Origin: an uncultured Eubacteriales bacterium
GTDB lineage: Bacteria > Bacillota > Clostridia > Oscillospirales > CAG-272
Direction of reading: 5' to 3'
Assembly: GCA_900547565.1 (NCBI GenBank)
Contig: URHI01000044.1
Span: 1-13,817, forward strand
DNA length: 13,817 nt
A model generated the notes under the pieces. The model was given only the letters and a program-made list of their open reading frames with translations. It had not been told where the DNA came from and did not search any database. The translations under genes and the position numbers were made by a program. This document shows positions 1 through 6,702 of this stretch, one piece after another (the first letter of the stretch is position 1; each line of letters starts with the position of its first letter).

Positions 1-94
1 ACCCCTCCACGGGGCGCATACCGCCTTTTCTTGTTATCCAGCCCTCCGGCTGTATTGGTTGAGCAAAAGTCAGCGTGGGATTGGTGTGGTATCT
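1..94. other. Unassigned edge sequence with small hairpins
   Basis: No convincing gene is seen here. Two short stem-loops are visible: CCCC/GGGG arms around a 5-nt loop at 2-14, and CAGCC/GGCTG around a 4-nt loop at 39-52. The stretch abuts the break in the truncated regulator gene at 95-223, so it is probably the edge of whatever interrupted that gene. It could be a mobile-element end, but no transposase or integrase coding sequence is in view and the window cuts it off. Confidence 0.3.
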
Positions 95-223
95 TTATCT
101 AAGTGAACCCCCGGATTCCCACTTAGAAATTGCAGTGCGAGACACAAATAACGCTTCCGCAAGTTCTTCCTGCGTGAGTCCTTTTTCTTTCCTCAACTCT
201 TGTAATTTTTCACTTAATTCCAT
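95..223 (-). pseudogene. Truncated XRE-family helix-turn-helix regulator (N-terminus only)
   Basis: The minus strand reads 42 codons from an ATG at 221-223, preceded by an AAAGGA ribosome binding site about 8-11 nt upstream. The product begins [20 protein letters not shown] and continues through [18 protein letters not shown]. This is the standard Cro/C1-type (XRE) DNA-binding fold; the GLTQEELAE and [11 protein letters not shown] segments are helices 2 and 3. After WESGG the frame ends within three codons (SLR, stop at 95-97). Intact relatives continue for a further 25-30 residues of the HTH plus, often, a C-terminal domain. The break falls exactly where relatives continue with a conserved 'grgyP' segment, so I read this as a gene cut by an insertion, deletion or frameshift, not as a natural mini-protein. 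Codon use is AT-richer than in lysS next door, which fits acquired DNA. An intact very short regulator is a less likely alternative. Confidence 0.72.
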
Positions 224-246
224 AATAAACATTCCTTTTGCACTCA

Positions 247-260
247 GATACGAATGTATC
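247..260. promoter_or_regulatory. Candidate operator for the XRE fragment (GATAC-N4-GTATC)
   Basis: A 5-bp perfect inverted repeat, GATAC and GTATC separated by GAAT, sits 24-37 bp upstream of the truncated regulator's ATG. XRE regulators commonly bind short palindromes in their own promoters. No clear -35/-10 pair could be placed with it, so the assignment is tentative. Confidence 0.25.
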
Positions 261-270
261 CTTTATTAGA

Positions 271-301
271 AATGGGCAATCCCACTATGGGACTGCCCAT
301 T
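271..301. repeat. Strong 14-bp inverted repeat (hairpin) upstream of the XRE fragment
   Basis: The arms AATGGGCAATCCCA and TGGGACTGCCCATT are complementary at 13 of 14 positions around the 3-nt loop CTA. On the minus strand the right side is followed only by TTTCT, so it is a weak candidate terminator for transcription leaving lysS or an element. It could equally be a recombinase or regulator site. Confidence 0.45.
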
Positions 302-333
302 CATTCCGTAAATTATGCGATTTTTTAGTCTCT

Positions 334-373
334 GCACCGTTTTTAGCACCGATTGGTGTAAATTTGGTGTAAA
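334..373. repeat. Cluster of short repeats, attachment-site-like
   Basis: Two direct copies of GCACCG (334-339, 346-351) are followed by two direct copies of TTGGTGTAAA (353-362, 364-373) with an 11-bp period. GGTG is the inverse of CACC, so the first pair faces the second. Phased short repeats of this kind are typical of the arm-type sites bound by tyrosine-recombinase integrases. No integrase gene is visible, so this is inference from layout only. A relic of an integrated element just downstream of lysS would also explain the broken XRE gene. Confidence 0.35.
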
Positions 374-404
374 GAGGTAAATTTATTCGGTTTGGAAAGT
401 CCCG

Positions 405-428
405 AAACCCGCATAAATACTGGGGTTT
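405..428 (-). terminator. Weak stem-loop just after lysS
   Basis: AAACCC (405-410) pairs with GGGTTT (423-428) around a 12-nt AT-rich loop, ending 3 bp from the lysS stop codon. On the minus strand the stem is not followed by a T-run, so termination would be weak at best. The stem may instead be the core of an attachment site. Confidence 0.3.
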
Positions 429-430
429 TC

Positions 431-1924
431 TTACTTGTCGTTCGGTAAGGACTTCATTGTAGGGAAAAGTATGACGTCTCTGATATTTGTTTTGTTTGTC
501 AGCAGCATACACAGCCGGTCAAGGCCCATACCGAGTCCGCCTGTAGGCGGCATTCCCTGCTCCAAAGCCATAAGGAAATCTTCGTCTATATCGGCCTTAA
601 TGCCCTCGGCGGCACGCTGTGCCAGCTGTGCTTCGAAGCGGGCACGCTGGTCGATCGGGTCGTTCAACTCGGAGAAGGCGTTGCCCATTTCCATGCCGTT
701 GATATAATACTCAAACCGGTGCGTGAACAATGGATTTTCCGGATCGCGCTTAGCCAGTGGAGAAACCTCGACCGGGTATTCATAAATAAATGTCGGCTGT
801 ATCAGCTTATCCTCAACGAACTCGTCAAACATCGCCGCCAGTACGTCGCCGCGGGTGGCGGTATCGCCTCGCTCAAGTTCGATGTGATGCTTTTTGGCGA
901 CCTGACGCGCAGCTTCGTCGTCACTCCAATCGTTGTAGTCCTCACCCGAATACTGCTTTACGGCATCTACCATAGTCAGGCGCCGCCAGGGCGAGCACAT
1001 ATCTATCTGATTATCCCCGTATGGAATGACCGGCTTGCCGCACAGCGCCAGCGTCATCTGCCGGTACATATCTTCAATAAGATCCATCATATCAAGATAA
1101 TTTGCATATGCCTGGTACATTTCCACCGACGTAAACTCGGGATTGTGACGTGTGTCCATTCCCTCGTTACGGAAAATACGTCCGACCTCGTACACACGCT
1201 CAAAGCCCCCGACGATCAGGCGCTTGAGGTACAGCTCGGTTTCGATTCTCAGGTACATATCGATGTCCAGCGCATTGTGATGCGTCACAAACGGGCGTGC
1301 GGAGGCACCGATCTCAAGTGTCTGAAGTATAGGCGTATCGACCTCGATATAACCGCGTTCATTAAGATAATTACGTAGGAAAGCGATTATACGCGACCGC
1401 ATTACAAAAGTATCGCGAACCTCAGGGTTCATAATGAGGTCTATCTCGCGGTGACGGTACTTTGCGTCGATATCCTTGAGCCCGTTGAACTTTTCGGGCA
1501 GCGGGCGCAGAGCCTTTGACAGTATTTCGATCTTGTTTGCATGCACTGAGATCTCACCGGTCCCGGTTTTGAAAACAAAACCCGTAACTCCGACGATATC
1601 GCCGATATCATAATCCTTTTTGAATGAAGCATACTCTTCCTCGCCGACGTCGTCCCGTCTGACATACACCTGTATTTCTCCATAGCGGTCGGAAATATGA
1701 ATAAACGAAGCCTTGCCCATAATGCGCCGGCTCATCATGCGCCCTGCTACGGAGTAGTCCTTGCCTTCCATGGACTCGAATCCGTCGATTATATCACGGG
1801 AGTGGGCTGTGACATCAAATCTTGTTTTAACATACGGATTCTTGCCTTCTGCCGTCAGCTTTTCAAGCTTCTGACGCCGAACCTGTTCCTGCTCTGAAAG
1901 TAACATTCTCTGTTCATCTGCCAT
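431..1924 (-). CDS. lysS: Lysyl-tRNA synthetase, class II
   Basis: Charges tRNA-Lys with lysine using ATP in the cytoplasm. The 497-residue product has the normal length for bacterial class II LysRS. The N-terminal OB-fold anticodon-binding domain covers about residues 55-136 (VAGRMMSRRIMGKASFIHI). The catalytic domain follows, with motif 2 at 251-269 (FRNEGMDTRHNPEFTSVEM) and motif 3 at 463-470 (GLGMGLDR). RYRHREIDL-type and YEYPVEVSPLAK segments typical of the family are present. I chose the ATG at 1922-1924 (MADEQ) because AAGGAG lies 7 nt upstream; a frame-extending ATG six codons earlier has no site. The gene is monocistronic here: the divergent neighbour is the vWA lipoprotein, and the usual greA partner is absent. 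The promoter is at 1967-1995, giving a leader of only about 35 nt, too short for a T-box. All key residues are present. Confidence 0.98.
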   Translation of the reverse strand: MADEQRMLLSEQEQVRRQKLEKLTAEGKNPYVKTRFDVTAHSRDIIDGFESMEGKDYSVAGRMMSRRIMGKASFIHISDRYGEIQVYVRRDDVGEEEYASFKKDYDIGDIVGVTGFVFKTGTGEISVHANKIEILSKALRPLPEKFNGLKDIDAKYRHREIDLIMNPEVRDTFVMRSRIIAFLRNYLNERGYIEVDTPILQTLEIGASARPFVTHHNALDIDMYLRIETELYLKRLIVGGFERVYEVGRIFRNEGMDTRHNPEFTSVEMYQAYANYLDMMDLIEDMYRQMTLALCGKPVIPYGDNQIDMCSPWRRLTMVDAVKQYSGEDYNDWSDDEAARQVAKKHHIELERGDTATRGDVLAAMFDEFVEDKLIQPTFIYEYPVEVSPLAKRDPENPLFTHRFEYYINGMEMGNAFSELNDPIDQRARFEAQLAQRAAEGIKADIDEDFLMALEQGMPPTGGLGMGLDRLCMLLTNKTNIRDVILFPTMKSLPNDK

Positions 1925-1966
1925 ATTAATTCTCCTTGACACAAATCTGCTTATACTATCAAGTGC

Positions 1967-1995
1967 ATTATAGCATATCCCCGGCAGGAAGTCAA
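1967..1995 (-). promoter_or_regulatory. lysS promoter (TTGACT-17-TATAAT)
   Basis: On the minus strand, -35 TTGACT (1990-1995) and -10 TATAAT (1967-1972) are separated by exactly 17 bp, a near-consensus housekeeping sigma-A promoter. The predicted start is near 1960. Confidence 0.85.
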
Positions 1996-2061
1996 TAGAT
2001 TATTTGGTATAGTCGTGGGACGTACGCGCAACGCCACTCCGAAGCATAAAACACTTTTATT

Positions 2062-2080
2062 AAAAATATCTGATATTTTT
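2062..2080. promoter_or_regulatory. 19-bp perfect palindrome between lysS and the lipoprotein gene
   Basis: AAAAATATCTGATATTTTT has two perfect 9-bp arms around one central T. It lies about 65 bp upstream of the lipoprotein's likely -10 and about 70 bp upstream of the lysS -35. Such a compact dyad suits a dimeric regulator. As RNA it would be a poor hairpin because there is no loop, so I favour a DNA-binding site. No cognate protein can be named. Confidence 0.4.
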
Positions 2081-2123
2081 TCTGAAGCTCAGGGAACTTT
2101 TTTCCTGCTGCTGCGTCAGTAAA

Positions 2124-2129
2124 TATAAT
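2124..2129 (+). promoter_or_regulatory. Likely -10 box for the vWA lipoprotein
   Basis: TATAAT lies 33 bp before the ATG. No good -35 is found 16-18 bp upstream (the 17-bp position reads TTTCCT), which suggests the promoter is weak or needs an activator. A small stem-loop (CAGGGAA/TTTCCTG, 2090-2107) occupies the expected -35 region. Confidence 0.4.
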
Positions 2130-2161
2130 ATCATACCCGGACACCGGGAAGGAGGTTTTTT

Positions 2162-3478
2162 ATGACCGTAAAATCATTTATAGCCGCGCTGCTTGTAGCG
2201 GTGATGATAGTTTCACTGGCAAGCTGTGCGCAAGTCAATCCAGACAGACAGACTGACCGTTCCGGCGCCCCCAGCGCCAAGGTCGGCAACCTCGACGGTG
2301 AGATACCCGGTAACAGCGGCGGCGCTTTTACATCGGGAGACAGTATAAAAGCCGCATGTGCCGATTATGCCGCTGAAGAGGAAAAATACACCGTTTCACC
2401 CGGAATGGATGACTCTGCGACCGGAACAGCAGGCGGGTATTACACCGAAGGTGAGCCGCTTCCAGCTGACCAGCTCGTCTACACCGTCGGAACACTGACA
2501 GCCGGCGAATGGCGCGACAATAACAGCTTCTCCGACTGGAAAAGCAAATTTCAGCAGAATGAATGGAGCAGTATTGCCGCTGACTGGAATATCAACACGC
2601 TGAACCGCATTGAAGTAGAAGTCAGAAACGGTGACACTCCCGTAAGAGGGGCTGTTGTCGATCTGATTGACAGCAGCAACCAGAAGCTGTGGAGCGCCGT
2701 GACCGACAACCGTGGTATAGCATACGTGTTCAACACTTATAATGACAGAAAATCTGCCCGGATCGATGTGCGCGCAGACGGAAAGACCGCCTCGGCAGAC
2801 TGCACCGATACCGACAGCGTCACAATTCAGCTGGCGGCCGACAATACCGCCGTCAAGCTGGATCTCATGTTCATGGTCGACACAACCGGCTCCATGGGCG
2901 ACGAGCTTGAATATCTCAAGGCCGAGCTCAAGGACGTTGTGATGCGTGCCAATAGTCAGAATCAGCTCAGCTCGGTGCGTACGAGCGTGAATTTTTACCG
3001 TGACGAGAGCGATGAATACATCGTCCGCTACTTTGCTTTCCGCGATGACATAGACGAGACTGTTGCCAAGCTGGCCGAGCAGCGTGCCGACGGCGGCGGC
3101 GATTATCCCGAGGCCGTGCACACCGCGCTCGACAACGCCGTCAACCAGCACGCATGGGACGACGACAGCGTTAAGCTCATGTTCCTTGTTCTCGACGCGC
3201 CCCCTCACTATAACGATGATGTGGTGGCCTCAATCAATGCCTCGATCGCGCGGGCAGCCGAGCTTGGCATACGTGTGATCCCCGTCATGGCAAGTGGCTC
3301 GGATCAGACCTGTGAGGTCGTGTTCCGCAGTCTGGCGGTACTGACGGGCGGCACATATGTCTTTATCACCGATGACAGCGGCGTCGGCGGTGCACACAGT
3401 GCTCCCGATGTCGGTGATTATTCGGTCGAAAAGCTGAACGACCTCATGGTCAGAATAATCGGCGAATACTGCGCATAA
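2162..3478 (+). CDS. Secreted vWA-domain lipoprotein
   Basis: A 438-residue surface lipoprotein. The N-terminus has a lysine, a hydrophobic core (residues 5-19) and the lipobox L19-A-S-C22, so Cys22 should be lipidated and the protein anchored outside the membrane. A low-complexity Gly/Ser/Asp-rich linker (about 25-100) leads to an Ig-like, carboxypeptidase-regulatory-like beta domain (about 147-226, with RGAVVDLID and TDNRGIAYVF). A von Willebrand A domain follows (about 231-438). Its metal-binding MIDAS motif is intact as D240-T-T-G-S244, with further family segments GGGDYPEA (311-318), LVLDAPPH (342-349) and GGTYVFITDD. The start is set by AAGGAGG 6 nt before the ATG. vWA domains bind protein partners through Mg2+; the ligand here is unknown. 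The gene stands alone, divergent from lysS and closed by a strong terminator. Family assignment is firm; role (adhesion or surface scaffold) is inference. Confidence 0.88.
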   Translation: MTVKSFIAALLVAVMIVSLASCAQVNPDRQTDRSGAPSAKVGNLDGEIPGNSGGAFTSGDSIKAACADYAAEEEKYTVSPGMDDSATGTAGGYYTEGEPLPADQLVYTVGTLTAGEWRDNNSFSDWKSKFQQNEWSSIAADWNINTLNRIEVEVRNGDTPVRGAVVDLIDSSNQKLWSAVTDNRGIAYVFNTYNDRKSARIDVRADGKTASADCTDTDSVTIQLAADNTAVKLDLMFMVDTTGSMGDELEYLKAELKDVVMRANSQNQLSSVRTSVNFYRDESDEYIVRYFAFRDDIDETVAKLAEQRADGGGDYPEAVHTALDNAVNQHAWDDDSVKLMFLVLDAPPHYNDDVVASINASIARAAELGIRVIPVMASGSDQTCEVVFRSLAVLTGGTYVFITDDSGVGGAHSAPDVGDYSVEKLNDLMVRIIGEYCA

Positions 3479-3492
3479 GCAGTATAAACCCA

Positions 3493-3539
3493 GGCATCAA
3501 TGTACTTAAAACAGTACATTGATGCCCGTTTTTTGTTTT
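3493..3539 (+). terminator. Rho-independent terminator of the vWA lipoprotein gene
   Basis: A perfect 14-bp stem (3493-3506 with 3513-3526) with a 6-nt loop is followed by CG and TTTTTTGTTTT. It ends the lipoprotein transcript 15 bp after its stop codon. The inner stem also contains TGTACTTAAAACAGTACA (3501-3518), which matches 14 of 18 positions of the palindrome at the next gene's start site. Confidence 0.93.
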
Positions 3540-3544
3540 ATATG

Positions 3545-3573
3545 TTGACAAACCCGGTTTTATGTGGCATACT
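3545..3573 (+). promoter_or_regulatory. Promoter of the WYL regulator (TTGACA-17-CATACT)
   Basis: A consensus -35 TTGACA (3545-3550) and a -10 CATACT (3568-3573) are separated by exactly 17 bp. The predicted start is near 3580, inside the palindrome at 3579-3596. Confidence 0.75.
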
Positions 3574-3578
3574 CTAAT

Positions 3579-3596
3579 TGTACCGATATCAGTACA
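3579..3596. promoter_or_regulatory. 18-bp palindromic operator over the WYL gene's start site
   Basis: TGTACCGATATCAGTACA is symmetric at 16 of 18 positions (TGTAC-N-GATATC-N-GTACA). It lies 5 bp past the -10 and overlaps the predicted transcription start, where a bound protein would block RNA polymerase. The downstream gene encodes a WYL regulator, a class known to control its own promoter, so autoregulation is the simplest reading. Confidence 0.6.
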
Positions 3597-3616
3597 GCGT
3601 AAGAAAGGAGCCCGCC

Positions 3617-4591
3617 ATGTCACAAAAGCTGAAGATACTTTATCTGATGAAAATTCTGCTCGACCGAACAGATGATGACCACTGCCTCACCATGCCCGAG
3701 CTTATTTCGGCGCTTGGCGAGTACGGTATCACAGCCGAGCGCAAAAGTCTGTATGCCGACCTCGCCGCACTGCGCGAATACGGCCTTGACATTGAAACAC
3801 GCCGCGGCAAGAGCGTTGGCTATTACGTGGCAAACCGACTGTTTGAGCTACCTGAACTCAAGCTGCTGGTCGACGCAGTGCAGTCCTCGCGCTTCATCAC
3901 CACCAAAAAAAGCAATGAGCTTATCAAAAAGCTGTCCAGCCTGTCGTCCGGCTACGAGGCCATGCAGCTGCGCCGTCAGGTGTACGTCGCCAACCGCATT
4001 AAAACACACAACGAAAGCATTTATTACAACATCGACGCCATTCACACCGCCATACTGCGCTCCAGCCGCATCACCTTTCAGTATTTCGACTGGACGCCCG
4101 ACAAGACCCGCGTACTGCGTCACAACGGACATCTGTACGATGTCAGCCCCTGGGCGCTGACATGGGACGACGAAAATTATTACCTTATAGCCTACGACTC
4201 GGCCGTCGGCAACATACGCCACTACCGCGTGGATAAAATGCTGCGCATCACCGCCACCGGGCAGGCGCGCGACGGCCGTGAAAAGTTCCGTGATTTTGAT
4301 ATGGCAGTGTATTGCGGACAGGCCTTCGGAATGTTCGGCGGGCAGGTAGAGTGTGTGGTGCTCGACTGTCTTGACGAGCTCGCCGGCGTTGTCATTGACC
4401 GCTTCGGCAACGATATCACAATAATCCGCCATGACGGACACTTTGAGGTTCCGGTCAATGTCATGATATCGCCTATGTTTTTGTCGTGGGTAGTCAGCTT
4501 TGGCGGACGAATGAAAATCGTGTCTCCCGGACATGTCAAAACCGCCATGGCGGAGCTGTGTCGCTCGGCAACGGCGGCTATGGCAGATTGA
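3617..4591 (+). CDS. WYL-domain transcriptional regulator (HTH-WYL-WCX)
   Basis: A 324-residue cytoplasmic DNA-binding protein. An N-terminal winged helix-turn-helix (about 1-72; MSQKLKILYLMKIL then ERKSLYADLAALREYGLDIE) precedes a helical linker and a WYL domain (about 140-212). Family features are visible in SPWALTWDDENYYLIAYD (177-194) and HYRVDKM (202-208). A WCX-like C-terminal extension covers about 243-320. WYL proteins sense small ligands or nucleic acids and act as repressors or activators; some control phage defence or DNA-damage genes, but none are adjacent here. The ATG at 3617 was chosen because AAAGGAG lies 6 nt upstream; a longer frame from 3578 would start in the promoter. The stop lies 18 bp from the convergent cardiolipin synthase stop with no terminator between. 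Regulation is probably by self-binding at 3579-3596. The target genes are unknown. Confidence 0.9.
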   Translation: MSQKLKILYLMKILLDRTDDDHCLTMPELISALGEYGITAERKSLYADLAALREYGLDIETRRGKSVGYYVANRLFELPELKLLVDAVQSSRFITTKKSNELIKKLSSLSSGYEAMQLRRQVYVANRIKTHNESIYYNIDAIHTAILRSSRITFQYFDWTPDKTRVLRHNGHLYDVSPWALTWDDENYYLIAYDSAVGNIRHYRVDKMLRITATGQARDGREKFRDFDMAVYCGQAFGMFGGQVECVVLDCLDELAGVVIDRFGNDITIIRHDGHFEVPVNVMISPMFLSWVVSFGGRMKIVSPGHVKTAMAELCRSATAAMAD

Positions 4592-4609
4592 GCTTCGGTT
4601 TTGTACGTG

Positions 4610-6172
4610 TCACATGAGCGGTGCGCACAGCCGCAGAAAGCTGTGGAACAGGCGTATGAATATATTGTCACGGCACTGCTCCGGCGTGATCTGCTGGCAC
4701 TGCTCCAACGTGTTAAGATAGTCCTGCTTGATCTCCGCAACGGCAGGCGAGCCGTAAAGGCAAGCTCCGCACTCAAAATGAGTGTACAGGCTGCGGAAAT
4801 CGAGGTTGGTAGTGCCGACGGTGGCTATACGGTCGTCCGACACAAACGTTTTTGAATGAATAAAGCCCTTGGAGTATTCGTATATTTTCACGCCTGCCGC
4901 GATAAGATCACGGTAATATGAGCGCGTTGTGGTGTGGACCAGACGCTTGTCCGGCGTATGCGGAGTAATTATGCGCACATCGACACCGCTTTTGGCTGCC
5001 AGCGTCAGTGCCGAGATCATGCTGTCATCGACTATCAGATAGGGCGTGCTGATGTAGACATAATCACTGGCATGATTCAGGATCTGCAGATACACATGCT
5101 CACCCACATTCTCGGAGTCCATGGGGCTGTCACAGTACGGCTGTACAAAGCCCCAGCCTCCCTCATGCTGCGCCGGCTCCGGGAAGTATTCGGGCATATA
5201 AGCCGAGAAGTTTTCGGGCGCGTCGGCCGTATTCTTACCGGACAGTGACCACATTTCGAGAAACATGAGCGTCATGCTCCAGGCGGCCGGATCGCGCAGG
5301 ACAACCGCGGCATCCTTCCAGTGGCCGAAGCGTTGGACGGCATTGATATATTCGTCCGACAGATTCACCCCACCCGTAAAGGCAACAACGCCGTCTATCG
5401 AAACGATTTTGCGGTGGTCGCGGTTGTTCTGGATAGTAGACAGCACCGGACGGAAGGGATTGAAAACGGTGCATTTGATGCCGTAACCACGCAGTGTTTT
5501 GTGATAGTTTTTAGGTAGCGTCAGAAAACATCCGATATCGTCATACATGACGCGTACCTCGACGCCTTCGCGGACCTTCTCGCGCAGAATGTCGAGTATA
5601 GTGTCCCACATAAGGCCTTCGTGAATGATAAAATATTCAAGAAAAATATATCGTTTGGCCTTTTTCAGCTCTCGTATGAGGCAGTCGAACTTCTCCTCTC
5701 CGGGTGACAGGTACACCGCCTCAGTTGCGGAATAGACGGGAAAGCCTGCAAAATCCTTAAGATAGCGCAGCTGTGTCAGGTCACGCGGATCAGCTGCGAC
5801 CGCATCGTTGTAGGCGCTGTCAGTCATTCCGTCAAGCCCATAAAGCGGGCGGGTGTGCTCCGAAAGCTCAGCCTGCCGGCGGTTGAGAAACTTGTTTGAG
5901 CTTTGCAGTCGAACGTATAGATAAAGCAGTACACCGAACACAGGAACTGCCAGTATTACAAATATCCATGTCAGCTTATAGGCGCCTTTTTCGCGCCGTG
6001 TGAGTATGCAGAGCGACACCACCAGACTGACCACGGTAAGCACGGTGGCCAATATCGAATAGTATTTGTTCCATGCTGTGACCATGAATACAAAAAGAAC
6101 TATCTGAGCGATGAGCAACAGCGCCACAATAAGCCGGCGGCGCAGTATTATTCTATACCATTTTCTGTTCAA
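4610..6172 (-). CDS. cls: Cardiolipin synthase (phospholipase D family)
   Basis: Condenses phosphatidylglycerol molecules to cardiolipin in the cytoplasmic membrane. The 520-residue product has N-terminal membrane segments at about 13-32, 39-57 and 67-87. Two PLD catalytic motifs follow: H253-R-K255 with D260 (HRKIVSID, then GGVN) and H439-S-K441 with D446 (HSKTFVSDD, then GTTNLDFRS). Both HKD motifs are complete, so the enzyme should be active. Length and layout match Firmicute ClsA-type enzymes. The start appears to be TTG (6170-6172): upstream ATGs are absent in frame, the next in-frame ATG (M30) would lose the first helix, and a G-rich stretch (GGGGGT) lies about 7 nt before it. It follows the small membrane-protein gene by 17 bp, so the two are probably cotranscribed and translationally coupled. 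It converges with the WYL gene. Confidence 0.94.
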   Translation of the reverse strand: MNRKWYRIILRRRLIVALLLIAQIVLFVFMVTAWNKYYSILATVLTVVSLVVSLCILTRREKGAYKLTWIFVILAVPVFGVLLYLYVRLQSSNKFLNRRQAELSEHTRPLYGLDGMTDSAYNDAVAADPRDLTQLRYLKDFAGFPVYSATEAVYLSPGEEKFDCLIRELKKAKRYIFLEYFIIHEGLMWDTILDILREKVREGVEVRVMYDDIGCFLTLPKNYHKTLRGYGIKCTVFNPFRPVLSTIQNNRDHRKIVSIDGVVAFTGGVNLSDEYINAVQRFGHWKDAAVVLRDPAAWSMTLMFLEMWSLSGKNTADAPENFSAYMPEYFPEPAQHEGGWGFVQPYCDSPMDSENVGEHVYLQILNHASDYVYISTPYLIVDDSMISALTLAAKSGVDVRIITPHTPDKRLVHTTTRSYYRDLIAAGVKIYEYSKGFIHSKTFVSDDRIATVGTTNLDFRSLYTHFECGACLYGSPAVAEIKQDYLNTLEQCQQITPEQCRDNIFIRLFHSFLRLCAPLM

Positions 6173-6189
6173 TTCAATACCCCCGGGTG

Positions 6190-6660
6190 TTATATTTTCT
6201 GTTGCCGCGCGGTGACGGCGGCCGCTATTGCCGCGGTCACGATTGCCGGGACAAACAGCGCGTATTTGACATAGCCGAAGGTGTCAACGGTGAATATCCC
6301 GCGCAAAAACATAAACTCTGGCAGCATGGTTGACTGCCGCAGTATGATCATGACAACGGGGCAAAGGGCAAGCAAGGTCAGCGCAAGAGGATAAATTTGC
6401 GGCCTGAACACCCCGACCCATGCCAGCACGGCTGAGGCAACGCACCAAAGTATTGCCGCAAGCAGCGGAAGCACAGCAAATAGAAGATCAGGGCTTGGCA
6501 GCATGACATACGCCCCGTTCTCAACAACGGTAATTTGTGAGCACCTCAGCCGGATTGCCGAAACACACACAGCAATATATGCTGCGGCTGCCGGTAACGT
6601 AAGCGCGGCGGCGGTGATGCGCAATGCTCTTGCTCCCGGATATGAGACATTTTTCGTCAT
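6190..6660 (-). CDS. Small four-helix membrane protein of unknown function
   Basis: A 156-residue, strongly hydrophobic, Ala/Leu/Val-rich protein with four predicted membrane helices (about 14-36, 57-80, 86-105, 128-150) and a basic C-terminal tail (TARQQKI). No known family or catalytic motif is recognised. I chose ATG 6658-6660 (MTKNVSYPG) because GGAG lies 6 nt upstream; in-frame ATGs 4 and 11 codons earlier overlap the ribosome binding site or a hairpin. It is the first gene of a unit with cardiolipin synthase (17-bp gap), so a link to membrane lipids is possible, but that is inference from position. Its leader holds the structured repeat at 6709-6784 and a stem-loop at 6674-6690. Confidence 0.8.
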   Translation of the reverse strand: MTKNVSYPGARALRITAAALTLPAAAAYIAVCVSAIRLRCSQITVVENGAYVMLPSPDLLFAVLPLLAAILWCVASAVLAWVGVFRPQIYPLALTLLALCPVVMIILRQSTMLPEFMFLRGIFTVDTFGYVKYALFVPAIVTAAIAAAVTARQQKI

Positions 6661-6673
6661 AATAATCTCCATT

Positions 6674-6690
6674 CTGCCGCTTTGCGGCAG
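6674..6690 (-). promoter_or_regulatory. Stem-loop directly before the membrane-protein ribosome binding site
   Basis: CTGCCGC and GCGGCAG form a perfect GC-rich 7-bp stem with a 3-nt loop. On the minus-strand mRNA it ends 4 nt before GGAG and 13 nt before the ATG, close enough to affect ribosome access. Its function is not known. Confidence 0.5.
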
Positions 6691-6702
6691 CACAAATAGT
6701 GA

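Noticed and set aside
1..94. End of an IS200/IS605 element or group II intron
   Set aside because: Two small hairpins are suggestive, but there is no coding sequence, catalytic RNA domain or recognisable terminal motif, so no element can be named.
719..1378. 219-codon open frame antisense to lysS
   Set aside because: It lies wholly inside lysS, has no ribosome binding site or promoter, and its protein matches no family; it is a by-product of GC-rich coding sequence.
1925..1960. T-box or lysine riboswitch upstream of lysS
   Set aside because: The promoter leaves only about 35 nt of leader, too short for either RNA.
2396..3208. 270-codon open frame antisense to the vWA lipoprotein
   Set aside because: The plus-strand gene has lipobox, MIDAS, ribosome binding site and terminator. 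The antisense frame is valine/histidine-rich with no domain and no start signal.
3848..4534. 228-codon open frame antisense to the WYL regulator
   Set aside because: Contained in a clear WYL-domain gene, and lacks any recognisable domain or start signal.
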